From FW021-bin31 sp964478125 (GTDB taxonomy: Bacteria > Bacteroidota > Bacteroidia > Chitinophagales > Chitinophagaceae), in the NCBI GenBank assembly GCA_964478125.1, contig CAYZGR010000016.1:1-53628 (forward strand): DNA of 53,628 nucleotides, written 5' to 3'. The translations under genes and the position numbers were made by a program. Shown piece by piece: positions 41,362 to 47,818 of this stretch. Below the pieces are notes generated by a model. It searched no databases. It was given only the letters and a program-made list of their open reading frames with translations, and had not been told where the DNA came from. Each line of letters begins with the position of its first letter. Positions within the stretch are counted from its first letter, which is position 1.

Positions 41362-41422
41362 GAGGAAACAAGATTTATTCCTTGATATTAAACAGAAAGG
41401 AGAGGGGTTTTATTGTTTCCTC
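41362..41422. repeat. 10-bp perfect inverted repeat upstream of the M23 gene
   Basis: GAGGAAACAA at 41362-41371 and its exact reverse complement TTGTTTCCTC at 41413-41422, 41 bp apart. It lies 50-110 bp upstream of the M23 start. The spacer is too short for recombinase inversion as in phase-variable promoters; a hairpin or dimeric protein-binding site is more likely. Confidence 0.45.
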
Positions 41423-41461
41423 AAGACGGGCTGCAAGGTAAGATATTAATAGAAAAAGGAT

Positions 41462-41500
41462 AAAAGAAAAAGCCTGTTTACCGACAGGTAAACAGACTTT
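41462..41500 (-). terminator. Intrinsic terminator after the M13 peptidase gene
   Basis: On the reverse strand CTGTTTACC and GGTAAACAG form a 9-bp stem with loop TGTC (forward 41474-41482 and 41487-41495), with a T-rich tract following (TTTTTCTTTT). It ends the M13 gene transcript. Confidence 0.88.
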
Positions 41501-41529
41501 TAACTTTTATTTTAGGGATGTACAGATCT

Positions 41530-43566
41530 CTACCAGATCGTGATGCGAAGGCTGTCGGGCCGATACATTTTATCTCCCGGTTTTACATTAAACGCTTTGT
41601 AAAATGCTTTCAGGTTGGAAAGAGGGCCGTTTACCCGGTATATTTCGGGAGAATGCGGATCATTATTGATGCGCCACAGCAAACGTTTCGGACGGTTCTT
41701 GATACGCCAGATCTGTGCATAAGACAGGAAAAAACGCTGGTCGGGAGTGAGGCCGTCCCTTAAAGAATCACTTTTTCCTTCTTCTGTATTTTTGAAAGCT
41801 GCATAAGCAATGGCCACCCCGCCGATATCGGCCATATTTTCTCCTTCCGTCAGTTCTCCATTGACATGCACGCTATCCAAAACCACGTAATTATCATACA
41901 ACTTCACCACCTTATGGGCTATGGAATCAAATTTTTTGCGATCGGCTTTTGACCACCAATTGTGTAAATTCCCGTTTTTATCAAACTGACTGCCCTGATC
42001 ATCAAAACCGTGTGTCATTTCATGGCCGATTACGGCAGCAATTCCTCCGTAGTTTACCGCATCATCGCCATCCTGGAAATAAAACGGGGGTTGAAGAATG
42101 CCGGCGGGGAAAACAATTTCGTTAAAGGAGGGATTGTAGTATGCATTTACCGTAGGCGGTGTCATGTACCATTCTGATTTGTCTACCGGTTTCCCTAATT
42201 TATTGATGTTGTACTCATAATGCCATTTGCCGATATGTTGTAAGTTTTTTATCAGGGAATCTTTGTTTATTTCTATAGAAGAATAATCTTTCCATTTGTC
42301 GGGATAGCCTATTTTTTTGGTAAAGGCTTCTAATTTATCAACGGCTTTGGCCTTAGTAGAATCGCTCATCCAGATACAATTCTGGATATGCTCTTTATAG
42401 GTCTTTTGTAAGTTATCCACGAGATTTTCCATGTATTTTTTGGCTGATGGAGGAAAATATTTCTGTACATATAATTGCCCTAAAGCGTCACCCAGTTCAC
42501 GGTTAACCAGTGAAGATGCACGTTTCCAGCGTGCTTCCGGCTCCTGCTGGCCGTTGAGCAGTTTTTTATAAAAATTAAAATGTGCTTTTGCAAACGGACT
42601 GCTCAGCCAGGCGGCAAAACCGTTAATATAATGGAAGGTTAAATAATTTTTCCAAACTTTTAAAGGCGTTGAATGAAGCAATCCAGATAAAGCAGTAAAG
42701 AATTCCGGCTGCCCGACCTGTAGGGTATCTAATTTTACCCCAAGTTCATCCATCAGGGAGTTCCAATGGATGTTGGGAGCTTTTTTATCCATTTGATTAA
42801 CCGTTAAGAGGTGGTAGTTGGCTTCCGGATCACGAAGCTGGACAGGCGTTTTTGAGGCCTTTGCAAGTTGCGTTTCCAGGTCCATAATACGATGAGCTGC
42901 TTCCATTGTATCTCCTTCATAACCGCTGAGTGACAAAATATGGGCTACATATTGTTGGTATCTGTCTCGTATTTGTTTACTGCTGCTATCTTCTTTAAAA
43001 TAATAATTCCGGTTAGGAAGGCCCAGACCGGCCTGGCGAAACTGTAGTCTTTCCACATTACTGTTTTTATCATCAGGTCCCACATAAGCTCTGAATAAAG
43101 TACCGTTACCTTCTCTATATTCTGTCGCTACTTCCTTTAAAACGGCATCGGGATGATCAATTTGTGCAATACGGCCCAGGACGTCCTCAAGGGGCGTGAT
43201 CCCGGCCTTTTCTATGGCCGCACTATCCATTGTGGCTGTATAAAGGTCGCCGATTTGCTGTTCTATAGAGCCTTTTTTTGCGGTGGTGAGCCGGCTGCAG
43301 GAGTCCAGGATAAACTTCATCTGATGTAGTGCATTGTCGCGAACGACATAAAATGATCCCCATCCGGTTTTGGAGGGAGGGATGGTGGTTTTTTTGAGCC
43401 AGGCGCCATTGGCATATTCGAAAAAATTTTGTGCAGGACTTACCGTAGTATCCCGCCCGCTGAGATCCAAAGGATCCTGGTGGCTGTTTTTTGATTTATT
43501 GTTACAGCTCATCATTCCAAGCAGGATTAATCCCGTAATCGAAAGGCAATAAAGTGATTTCTTCAT
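41530..43566 (-). CDS. M13 family zinc metallopeptidase (neprilysin-like)
   Basis: Exported zinc oligopeptidase of 678 residues. The signal ends in the lipobox-like MMSC (Cys21), so it is probably an outer- or inner-membrane lipoprotein. The N-terminal domain (about 40-440) starts DPLDLSGRDTTVSPAQNFF; catalytic motifs are HEMTH with His515-Glu516-His519 and ENMAD with Glu576, followed by YAQIWRIKNRPKRLLWRINNDP-type family residues and a C-terminal ITIW in place of the usual C-x-x-W. The enzyme would degrade peptides under about 30 residues in the envelope. A terminator follows and no partner gene is adjacent. Confidence 0.95.
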   Translation of the reverse strand: MKKSLYCLSITGLILLGMMSCNNKSKNSHQDPLDLSGRDTTVSPAQNFFEYANGAWLKKTTIPPSKTGWGSFYVVRDNALHQMKFILDSCSRLTTAKKGSIEQQIGDLYTATMDSAAIEKAGITPLEDVLGRIAQIDHPDAVLKEVATEYREGNGTLFRAYVGPDDKNSNVERLQFRQAGLGLPNRNYYFKEDSSSKQIRDRYQQYVAHILSLSGYEGDTMEAAHRIMDLETQLAKASKTPVQLRDPEANYHLLTVNQMDKKAPNIHWNSLMDELGVKLDTLQVGQPEFFTALSGLLHSTPLKVWKNYLTFHYINGFAAWLSSPFAKAHFNFYKKLLNGQQEPEARWKRASSLVNRELGDALGQLYVQKYFPPSAKKYMENLVDNLQKTYKEHIQNCIWMSDSTKAKAVDKLEAFTKKIGYPDKWKDYSSIEINKDSLIKNLQHIGKWHYEYNINKLGKPVDKSEWYMTPPTVNAYYNPSFNEIVFPAGILQPPFYFQDGDDAVNYGGIAAVIGHEMTHGFDDQGSQFDKNGNLHNWWSKADRKKFDSIAHKVVKLYDNYVVLDSVHVNGELTEGENMADIGGVAIAYAAFKNTEEGKSDSLRDGLTPDQRFFLSYAQIWRIKNRPKRLLWRINNDPHSPEIYRVNGPLSNLKAFYKAFNVKPGDKMYRPDSLRITIW

Positions 43567-43844
43567 ATATCTAGGATTTGGTGTACAATAATATGGGCCT
43601 AAATTAAGAAAAATTAAAAAGATGGCCGGTCTGATCGCAGCCCGGATGAATAGAGGGATAAAGGCTAATGGGCTTTTTTGTTCCTGAAGTGTGAAGTATA
43701 GTCAATATCTTGTATTATTCATTAGGATCAATATCATTGCTTTTGTTACTCTTGAAACGGAATCATCCAAAAACACCGGATAGCATTGCGATGAGGTATT
43801 CGGAACAAAACTTGTATATTTCTTTAATGAAAAAGGATCGGAAT

Positions 43845-44363
43845 ATGGCAGAAATAAAAATTGTCCAGGGAGATATCACAAGATTGGAGGTGGACGCGAT
43901 CGTAAATGCCGCCAACAGCAGCCTCCTTGGCGGGGGTGGAGTGGATGGCGCCATTCACAGGGCGGCGGGTCCGCACTTATTGGAAGCGTGCCGTACGCTC
44001 GGGGGATGTACGACCGGGGAAGCTAAAATGACAAAAGGATACCGGCTGCCTGCTCGTTTTGTGATCCATACGGTGGGACCTGTTTGGCATGGAGGAAATG
44101 GCAGGGAACCAGCTTTACTGTCCGCCTGTTATAAGAATTGTTTGAAGCTCGCTGCAGATCATCATCTGAATACGATTGCTTTTCCTGCTATCAGTACCGG
44201 TGTTTATGGCTATCCGTTCGCGGCGGCAGGAAGGGTGGCATTAAACACGGTCCGGGACTTTTTACAGAGATATAAAGCACCGCGAGAAGTTATTTTTGTA
44301 TTGTATAGCCATTCCGATTACAAACGGTTTGAGGAATTATATAAAGAAAATTCTGATAATTAG
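43845..44363 (+). CDS. Macro-domain ADP-ribose-binding hydrolase
   Basis: Cytosolic macro-domain protein of 172 residues from the ATG at 43845. It carries the loop NAANSSLLGGGGVDGAIH (about 21-38), the second phosphate-binding loop FPAISTGVYGYPF and the VIHTVGPVWHGG strand, all conserved in O-acetyl-ADP-ribose deacetylases (YmdB/MacroD type). It should remove ADP-ribose or acetyl groups from ADP-ribosylated metabolites or proteins. In-frame ATGs at 43827 and 43710 exist; 43710 would add a leucine-rich stretch unlike the family. No ADP-ribosyltransferase or sirtuin gene is adjacent. Confidence 0.92.
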   Translation: MAEIKIVQGDITRLEVDAIVNAANSSLLGGGGVDGAIHRAAGPHLLEACRTLGGCTTGEAKMTKGYRLPARFVIHTVGPVWHGGNGREPALLSACYKNCLKLAADHHLNTIAFPAISTGVYGYPFAAAGRVALNTVRDFLQRYKAPREVIFVLYSHSDYKRFEELYKENSDN

Positions 44364-44373
44364 CTTTTTTTCT

Positions 44374-44381
44374 TAGTTTTG
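44374..44381 (+). promoter_or_regulatory. -7 element TAGTTTTG of the 44417 gene
   Basis: Perfect TAnnTTTG just after the macro-domain stop; predicted leader about 30 nt to the ATG at 44417. Confidence 0.6.
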
Positions 44382-44416
44382 GTAGTTAATTATTTTTCAC
44401 ATCAATTTTTATTTAT

Positions 44417-44851
44417 ATGTTAGATGATATTTTGAATTTGGTAAAGGAGAATGCAAAAGATGCAGTTATGAACAACCCTGACGTACCCGAAGATAAAAAA
44501 GAAGGGGTTATTCAGGAAGCGGCTTCCTCTATTTTTAATGGAATAAAAGACGAGGCATCCGGAGGGGGATTACAAAATCTCCTTTCGTCTTTTTCCGGAG
44601 GCGGTGGAGGAGGAGCCATCAGCGGCCTCATTGATAAGGTAAAAGGCTCTTTTGTGCAGAATCTGGTCAGTAAACTGGGATTGGACAGCGGGAAAGCTTC
44701 CGGTATCGCATCTATGCTGATTCCCCTGGTAATGAATAAGCTATTCCATAAGACCGCCGATCCTGCAGATAACAGCTTCAGTGTGGATGGAATTTTGTCT
44801 GCTGTGAGTGGAGACAGCGGCATCATAGGAAAAGTAAAAGGACTATTTTAA
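44417..44851 (+). CDS. Glycine-rich small protein, YidB/DUF937-like
   Basis: Function unknown. The 144-residue product has no signal peptide: a charged helix at the start (MLDDILNLVKENAKDAVMNN), a Gly-rich hinge around residues 49-75 (GGGLQNLL, SGGGGGGAISG), and a C-terminal hydrophobic and amphipathic part (SKLGLDSGKASGIASMLIPLVMNKLF). The layout resembles the DUF937/YidB-type proteins, mostly helical with GLxxxxA repeats; this is a weak match. It seems to be single, with its own promoter; four 11-bp-phased repeats lie 26 bp after its stop. Confidence 0.75.
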   Translation: MLDDILNLVKENAKDAVMNNPDVPEDKKEGVIQEAASSIFNGIKDEASGGGLQNLLSSFSGGGGGGAISGLIDKVKGSFVQNLVSKLGLDSGKASGIASMLIPLVMNKLFHKTADPADNSFSVDGILSAVSGDSGIIGKVKGLF

Positions 44852-44876
44852 AACGACTGGCTGAGTTGTCGGACTG

Positions 44877-44915
44877 TTGACGAAAAGTTAACAGAAAGTT
44901 AAAGAAATGTTAAAT
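44877..44915 (+). promoter_or_regulatory. Four 11-bp-phased TTAA-type boxes
   Basis: TTGACG at 44877, TTAACA at 44888, TTAAAG at 44899 and TTAAAT at 44910, each separated by exactly 5 nt. An 11-bp period is one helical turn, the usual arrangement for tandem binding of OmpR/PhoB-type regulators. The target gene is unclear: the 44417 gene ends upstream, and a 39-codon frame and radA lie downstream. Confidence 0.5.
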
Positions 44916-45098
44916 AGGACTTTTCAATATTTCCCTTGAAATTCAGAAACTTATGGCCAAATATTAAGGAGAGGAACCCTCTTTTTAATGTTTCCTTTCT
45001 TGCTTTTGAAAAAGGGATATAATTATTTATATAATTAAAAATAAGTAATCTAATTTATTATTATGTGTATATAACATATAAATGAATATTATACGCAT

Positions 45099-45218
45099 AT
45101 GTTTCCTTATTTATTTAAAGGAATACTATCTGTTTTGATGGTATTCCTTTTATTTGATGGTATCCTCTTGGTTTTGATGGGAAGCCGAAATAAAGTTTGC
45201 TATTCTGGAGGCATTTAG
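45099..45218 (+). CDS. Candidate 39-residue membrane protein
   Basis: A short frame in the 455-bp gap before radA. The peptide starts MFPYLFKGILS, has a long hydrophobic stretch (VLMVFLLFDGILLVLMG, about 12-28) and ends SRNKVCYSGGI. A hairpin overlaps its first half, and repeats of TTTGATGGTAT lie in its middle, so the hydrophobicity may only reflect T-rich DNA. No TAnnTTTG or Shine-Dalgarno is clear. Confidence 0.25.
   Translation: MFPYLFKGILSVLMVFLLFDGILLVLMGSRNKVCYSGGI
45117..45150 (+). other. 14-bp stem-loop in the radA upstream region
   Basis: AAAGGAATACTATC (45117-45130) pairs with GATGGTATTCCTTT (45137-45150), 14 bp with one G-T and a 6-nt loop. It may be a terminator for the preceding gene or a DNA-level site; it is followed by TATTTG, a poor T-run. 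Confidence 0.5.
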
Positions 45219-45251
45219 TAACTTCGGGTTGAATTTAATGGGTTAGTAAGT

Positions 45252-45287
45252 AAAAAGAGTCGGCACTTTTTATGGCCGGCTCTTTTT
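45252..45287 (+). terminator. Intrinsic-terminator-like hairpin just before radA
   Basis: AAAAAGAGTCGGC (45252-45264) pairs with GCCGGCTCTTTTT (45275-45287), 13 bp with one G-T, followed by C. With flanking A and T runs it should stop transcription in either direction. It lies 19 bp before the radA ATG, so radA must either start after it or be controlled by it. Confidence 0.75.
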
Positions 45288-45306
45288 CAATTATGAATTC
45301 TATTCC

Positions 45307-46698
45307 ATGTCTAAGATCAAAAAAGCATTTTTTTGCCAAAATTGTGGTTATGAAAGTCCAAAATGGTTGGGAAAATGTCCTTCCTGTGGCGAATGGAACA
45401 CTTTTGTGGAAGAATTGATTGATAGCGGGAAAAATAAAACCGGGGACAATTGGAAGCCGGGTACTCAACCGGGTCGCCCCGCTACAATTAACCTGAACGA
45501 TATCGTCCAAAAAGAACAGGAATATGTTCAGACACCGGATCGGGAACTTAACCGCGTGTTGGGCGGAGGTATTGTGCCGGGCTCAATGGTATTGGTAGCG
45601 GGAGAGCCGGGTATCGGCAAATCCACGCTTTTCTTACAAAATGCATTGGAAATGTCCGGAGCCGTGATCTTGTATATCAGTGGAGAAGAAAGCGAGCAAC
45701 AGATCAGGATGCGGGCAGACCGGCTAAATTTAAAAAGCAAGGATTTTTATCTGTTAACCGAAACGGATACTGCAGTTATTTTCAAGGAGATAAAGAAGTT
45801 ACAGCCTGATCTGGTGATCGTGGATTCCATTCAGACCTTACAATCCCCTTATGTGGAATCCGCTCCGGGTAGTATTTCCCAAATTCGCACCTGCACAGCA
45901 GAGTTGCAGCATTTTGCCAAAGCCACGCATACGCCGGTCTTCATTATTGGCCATATAAATAAGGAAGGCAGCATTGCGGGCCCAAAGGTGCTGGAACACA
46001 TGGTGGATACGGTATTACAATTCGAAGGGGACCAGCATTACCTTTACCGGATCCTGCGAACTGTCAAAAATCGTTTTGGTTCTACTTCTGAATTGGGAAT
46101 TTATGAAATGACCGGAAGCGGCTTGCGCCAGGTCTCCAATCCCTCCGAAGTGCTGTTATCCGAGAAAGATGAAGCTCTGAGTGGGGTGGCCATCGCTGCT
46201 TCTATAGAGGGCATCAGGCCCATGTTAATTGAAACGCAGGCCCTGGTAACCCATTCGGTTTATGGTACGCCGCAACGGACGGTCAATGGTTTTGATCTAC
46301 GCCGGTTGCAGCTTTTATTGGCGGTGCTGGAGAAGCGGGGCGGACTTCAATTTGGGATTAAGGATGTGTTTGTAAATATAGCCGGAGGGCTACGGACTTC
46401 GGATCCCTCCATTGATCTGGCCATAATCAGCGCCCTGCTTTCGTCTTATGAAGACCAACCGCTGCCCCATCACTATTGCTTTGCCGGAGAAGTGGGGCTA
46501 AGCGGGGAGATCCGACCGGTAAATCGGATAGCACAACGCATATCGGAAGCGGAAAAATTGGGTTTTGAAAAAATATTTATTTCAAAATACAATTTGCCGG
46601 GGAAAAGGAATACCGCTCATCAAACCGATTTTTCCCGCTTTAATATTGAGGTTATTACAGCAGGGCGGATTGATGAGTTGTATCAACAATTGTTTTGA
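45307..46698 (+). CDS. radA: DNA repair protein RadA
   Basis: DnaB-like branch-migration helicase in homologous recombination. The 463 residues have the zinc-finger C10/C13/C24/C27 (CQNCG and CPSCGEW), Walker A GEPGIGKST (about 99-107), the RadA-specific KNRFG at 254-258 and a Lon-protease-like C-terminal domain (about 285-460, VNIAGGLRTSDPSIDLAI). Length is typical. It is convergent with the Bax-inhibitor gene, the two stops being 3 bp apart, so no separate terminator fits. The upstream terminator-like hairpin suggests attenuation. Confidence 0.97.
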   Translation: MSKIKKAFFCQNCGYESPKWLGKCPSCGEWNTFVEELIDSGKNKTGDNWKPGTQPGRPATINLNDIVQKEQEYVQTPDRELNRVLGGGIVPGSMVLVAGEPGIGKSTLFLQNALEMSGAVILYISGEESEQQIRMRADRLNLKSKDFYLLTETDTAVIFKEIKKLQPDLVIVDSIQTLQSPYVESAPGSISQIRTCTAELQHFAKATHTPVFIIGHINKEGSIAGPKVLEHMVDTVLQFEGDQHYLYRILRTVKNRFGSTSELGIYEMTGSGLRQVSNPSEVLLSEKDEALSGVAIAASIEGIRPMLIETQALVTHSVYGTPQRTVNGFDLRRLQLLLAVLEKRGGLQFGIKDVFVNIAGGLRTSDPSIDLAIISALLSSYEDQPLPHHYCFAGEVGLSGEIRPVNRIAQRISEAEKLGFEKIFISKYNLPGKRNTAHQTDFSRFNIEVITAGRIDELYQQLF

Positions 46699-46701
46699 GA
46701 A

Positions 46702-47469
46702 TTAACGGCTGCTGATCCTTGATAAGAGACGAAGGATTTCCAGATAAAGCCATACAATAGTTACCAATAAGCCAAAGGCGCCATACCATTCCATATATTT
46801 AGGAGCCCCCATCTTACTGCCGCGTTCGATCATATCAAAATCAAGCAATAAATTCAATGCGGCTACTGCTACTACGACAAGGGAGAAAATGATTCCGAAC
46901 ATGGAGGTGTTGGTCGGGTTCATAAAGGGAATATGGACATTAAAAAATCCCAGGATCCAGGTTAACGCGTAAAAGATAAAAATTCCGAAAGTAGCGCCTA
47001 CGATGATGGTCCGTAATCTATTGGTTACCTTGATGATCCGTGTCCTGTACAAGGTCCACATGGCTAAAACGACACCAAAAGTCAGCAAGACGGCCTGTAT
47101 GACTAAAAAAGGGGCTTTTTCGGCAAACATAGTGCTGAACATAGCTGAAATCGCTCCCAGGAACAGCCCTTCGCAAAGGCCGTAAGCCGGTGCGAGATAT
47201 TTGGCCCATTGCATCTTAAAACTCATTACAATGGCGAGTCCCAATCCCCCAAAAGCACCAATCAGGATCATGGGAGTCACATTCTGTCCTTTTTCAAAGG
47301 CAAACCAACTATATACCGACGTACACATGGCCATGGCAAAGATGAATAAAAATTTATTCAATGTCCCTTTTACAGTCATTGATCCTTCTTCGCTGACATG
47401 GATGGTCCGCGTACGTTGGAATACCTTATCATTTAATGCAGGATTGCTGCTTTTTTCTATAATTGCCAT
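46702..47469 (-). CDS. Bax inhibitor-1 / YccA family membrane protein
   Basis: Inner-membrane protein of 255 residues with seven predicted helices after a charged N-terminus (IEKSSNPALNDKVFQRTRTIHVSEEGSMTVKG). The TMBIM-type pattern is visible: LGLAIVMSFKMQWAKYLAPAYGLCEGLFLG at 75-105 (quoted in part as APAYGLCEGLFLGAIS), a GATFGIFIFYALTW helix, and the final ESIG-less helix with LLLDFDMIERGSKMGAP, where the Asp pair in LDFD matches the calcium/proton-coupled site. In E. coli YccA interacts with FtsH; the same here is inference. A consensus -7 (TAAATTTG) lies upstream. Confidence 0.92.
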   Translation of the reverse strand: MAIIEKSSNPALNDKVFQRTRTIHVSEEGSMTVKGTLNKFLFIFAMAMCTSVYSWFAFEKGQNVTPMILIGAFGGLGLAIVMSFKMQWAKYLAPAYGLCEGLFLGAISAMFSTMFAEKAPFLVIQAVLLTFGVVLAMWTLYRTRIIKVTNRLRTIIVGATFGIFIFYALTWILGFFNVHIPFMNPTNTSMFGIIFSLVVVAVAALNLLLDFDMIERGSKMGAPKYMEWYGAFGLLVTIVWLYLEILRLLSRISSR

Positions 47470-47498
47470 AATATTGTAATTTCTGGTTAATTAAGGTA

Positions 47499-47506
47499 CA
47501 AATTTA
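47499..47506 (-). promoter_or_regulatory. -7 element TAAATTTG of the Bax-inhibitor gene
   Basis: Reverse-strand perfect TAnnTTTG (47506 to 47499), 29 nt before the ATG at 47469. No TTG at 19 nt upstream. Confidence 0.6.
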
Positions 47507-47763
47507 CGCCTTTTATTGTTTAAAGTTGAAAGGTAAATCAGATAGGAGGATTTTTAACTTTTTGAAAACTTTCAACGGCAAGTTCATAATAAAGATTTCT
47601 AAAGCTGCTTTTTCTTTCCTCTCCATGGGAACATCAGGATCGTAGTTATCCGGCTCTGTTTTACCGATCTTTGACTCCGCCAGGATTCAAACTTTCATCG
47701 GGTTATTTCTATGAATATATTTTCAATAATATAAAATATAAAGGGAGTTATGTATTTTGCTTC

Positions 47764-47783
47764 TTTGTCCCATTTGGGACAAA
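47764..47783 (+). promoter_or_regulatory. Palindrome TTTGTCCC-N4-GGGACAAA upstream of gpmI
   Basis: A perfect 8-bp dyad with 4-bp spacer. Its right arm ends 22 bp before the -7 element at 47806, so it overlaps or abuts the -33 region; a dimeric regulator site is the simplest explanation. No other copy was noticed in the window. Confidence 0.5.
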
Positions 47784-47805
47784 AGGGCGGTAAAAAATTT
47801 TCTTG

Positions 47806-47813
47806 TAGCTTTG
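47806..47813 (+). promoter_or_regulatory. -7 element TAGCTTTG of gpmI
   Basis: Perfect TAnnTTTG, exactly 5 nt before the gpmI ATG at 47819. It decides the start over the upstream ATG at 47750 and indicates a leaderless mRNA. Confidence 0.8.
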
Positions 47814-47818
47814 TGCGC

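Larger units (their letters stand above)
47470..47818. other. Divergent intergenic region
   Basis: The 349 bp between the Bax-inhibitor and gpmI starts hold the two promoters, a palindrome at 47764-47783, and a reverse-strand open stretch (47690 to 47513) with coding-like composition (…KIGKTEPDNYDPDVPMERK…) that has only one ATG, for a 37-codon end, and may be a decayed gene tail. No RNA gene was recognised. Confidence 0.5.

Noticed and set aside
41362..41422. Invertible promoter (phase-variation switch)
   Set aside because: Arms are only 10 bp and the spacer is 41 bp, shorter than known invertible promoters; no recombinase gene is near.
47670..47700. tRNA T-arm-like string GTTTGAATCC on the reverse strand
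   Set aside because: The flanking bases do not pair into a T-stem and no acceptor, D or anticodon arm can be built.
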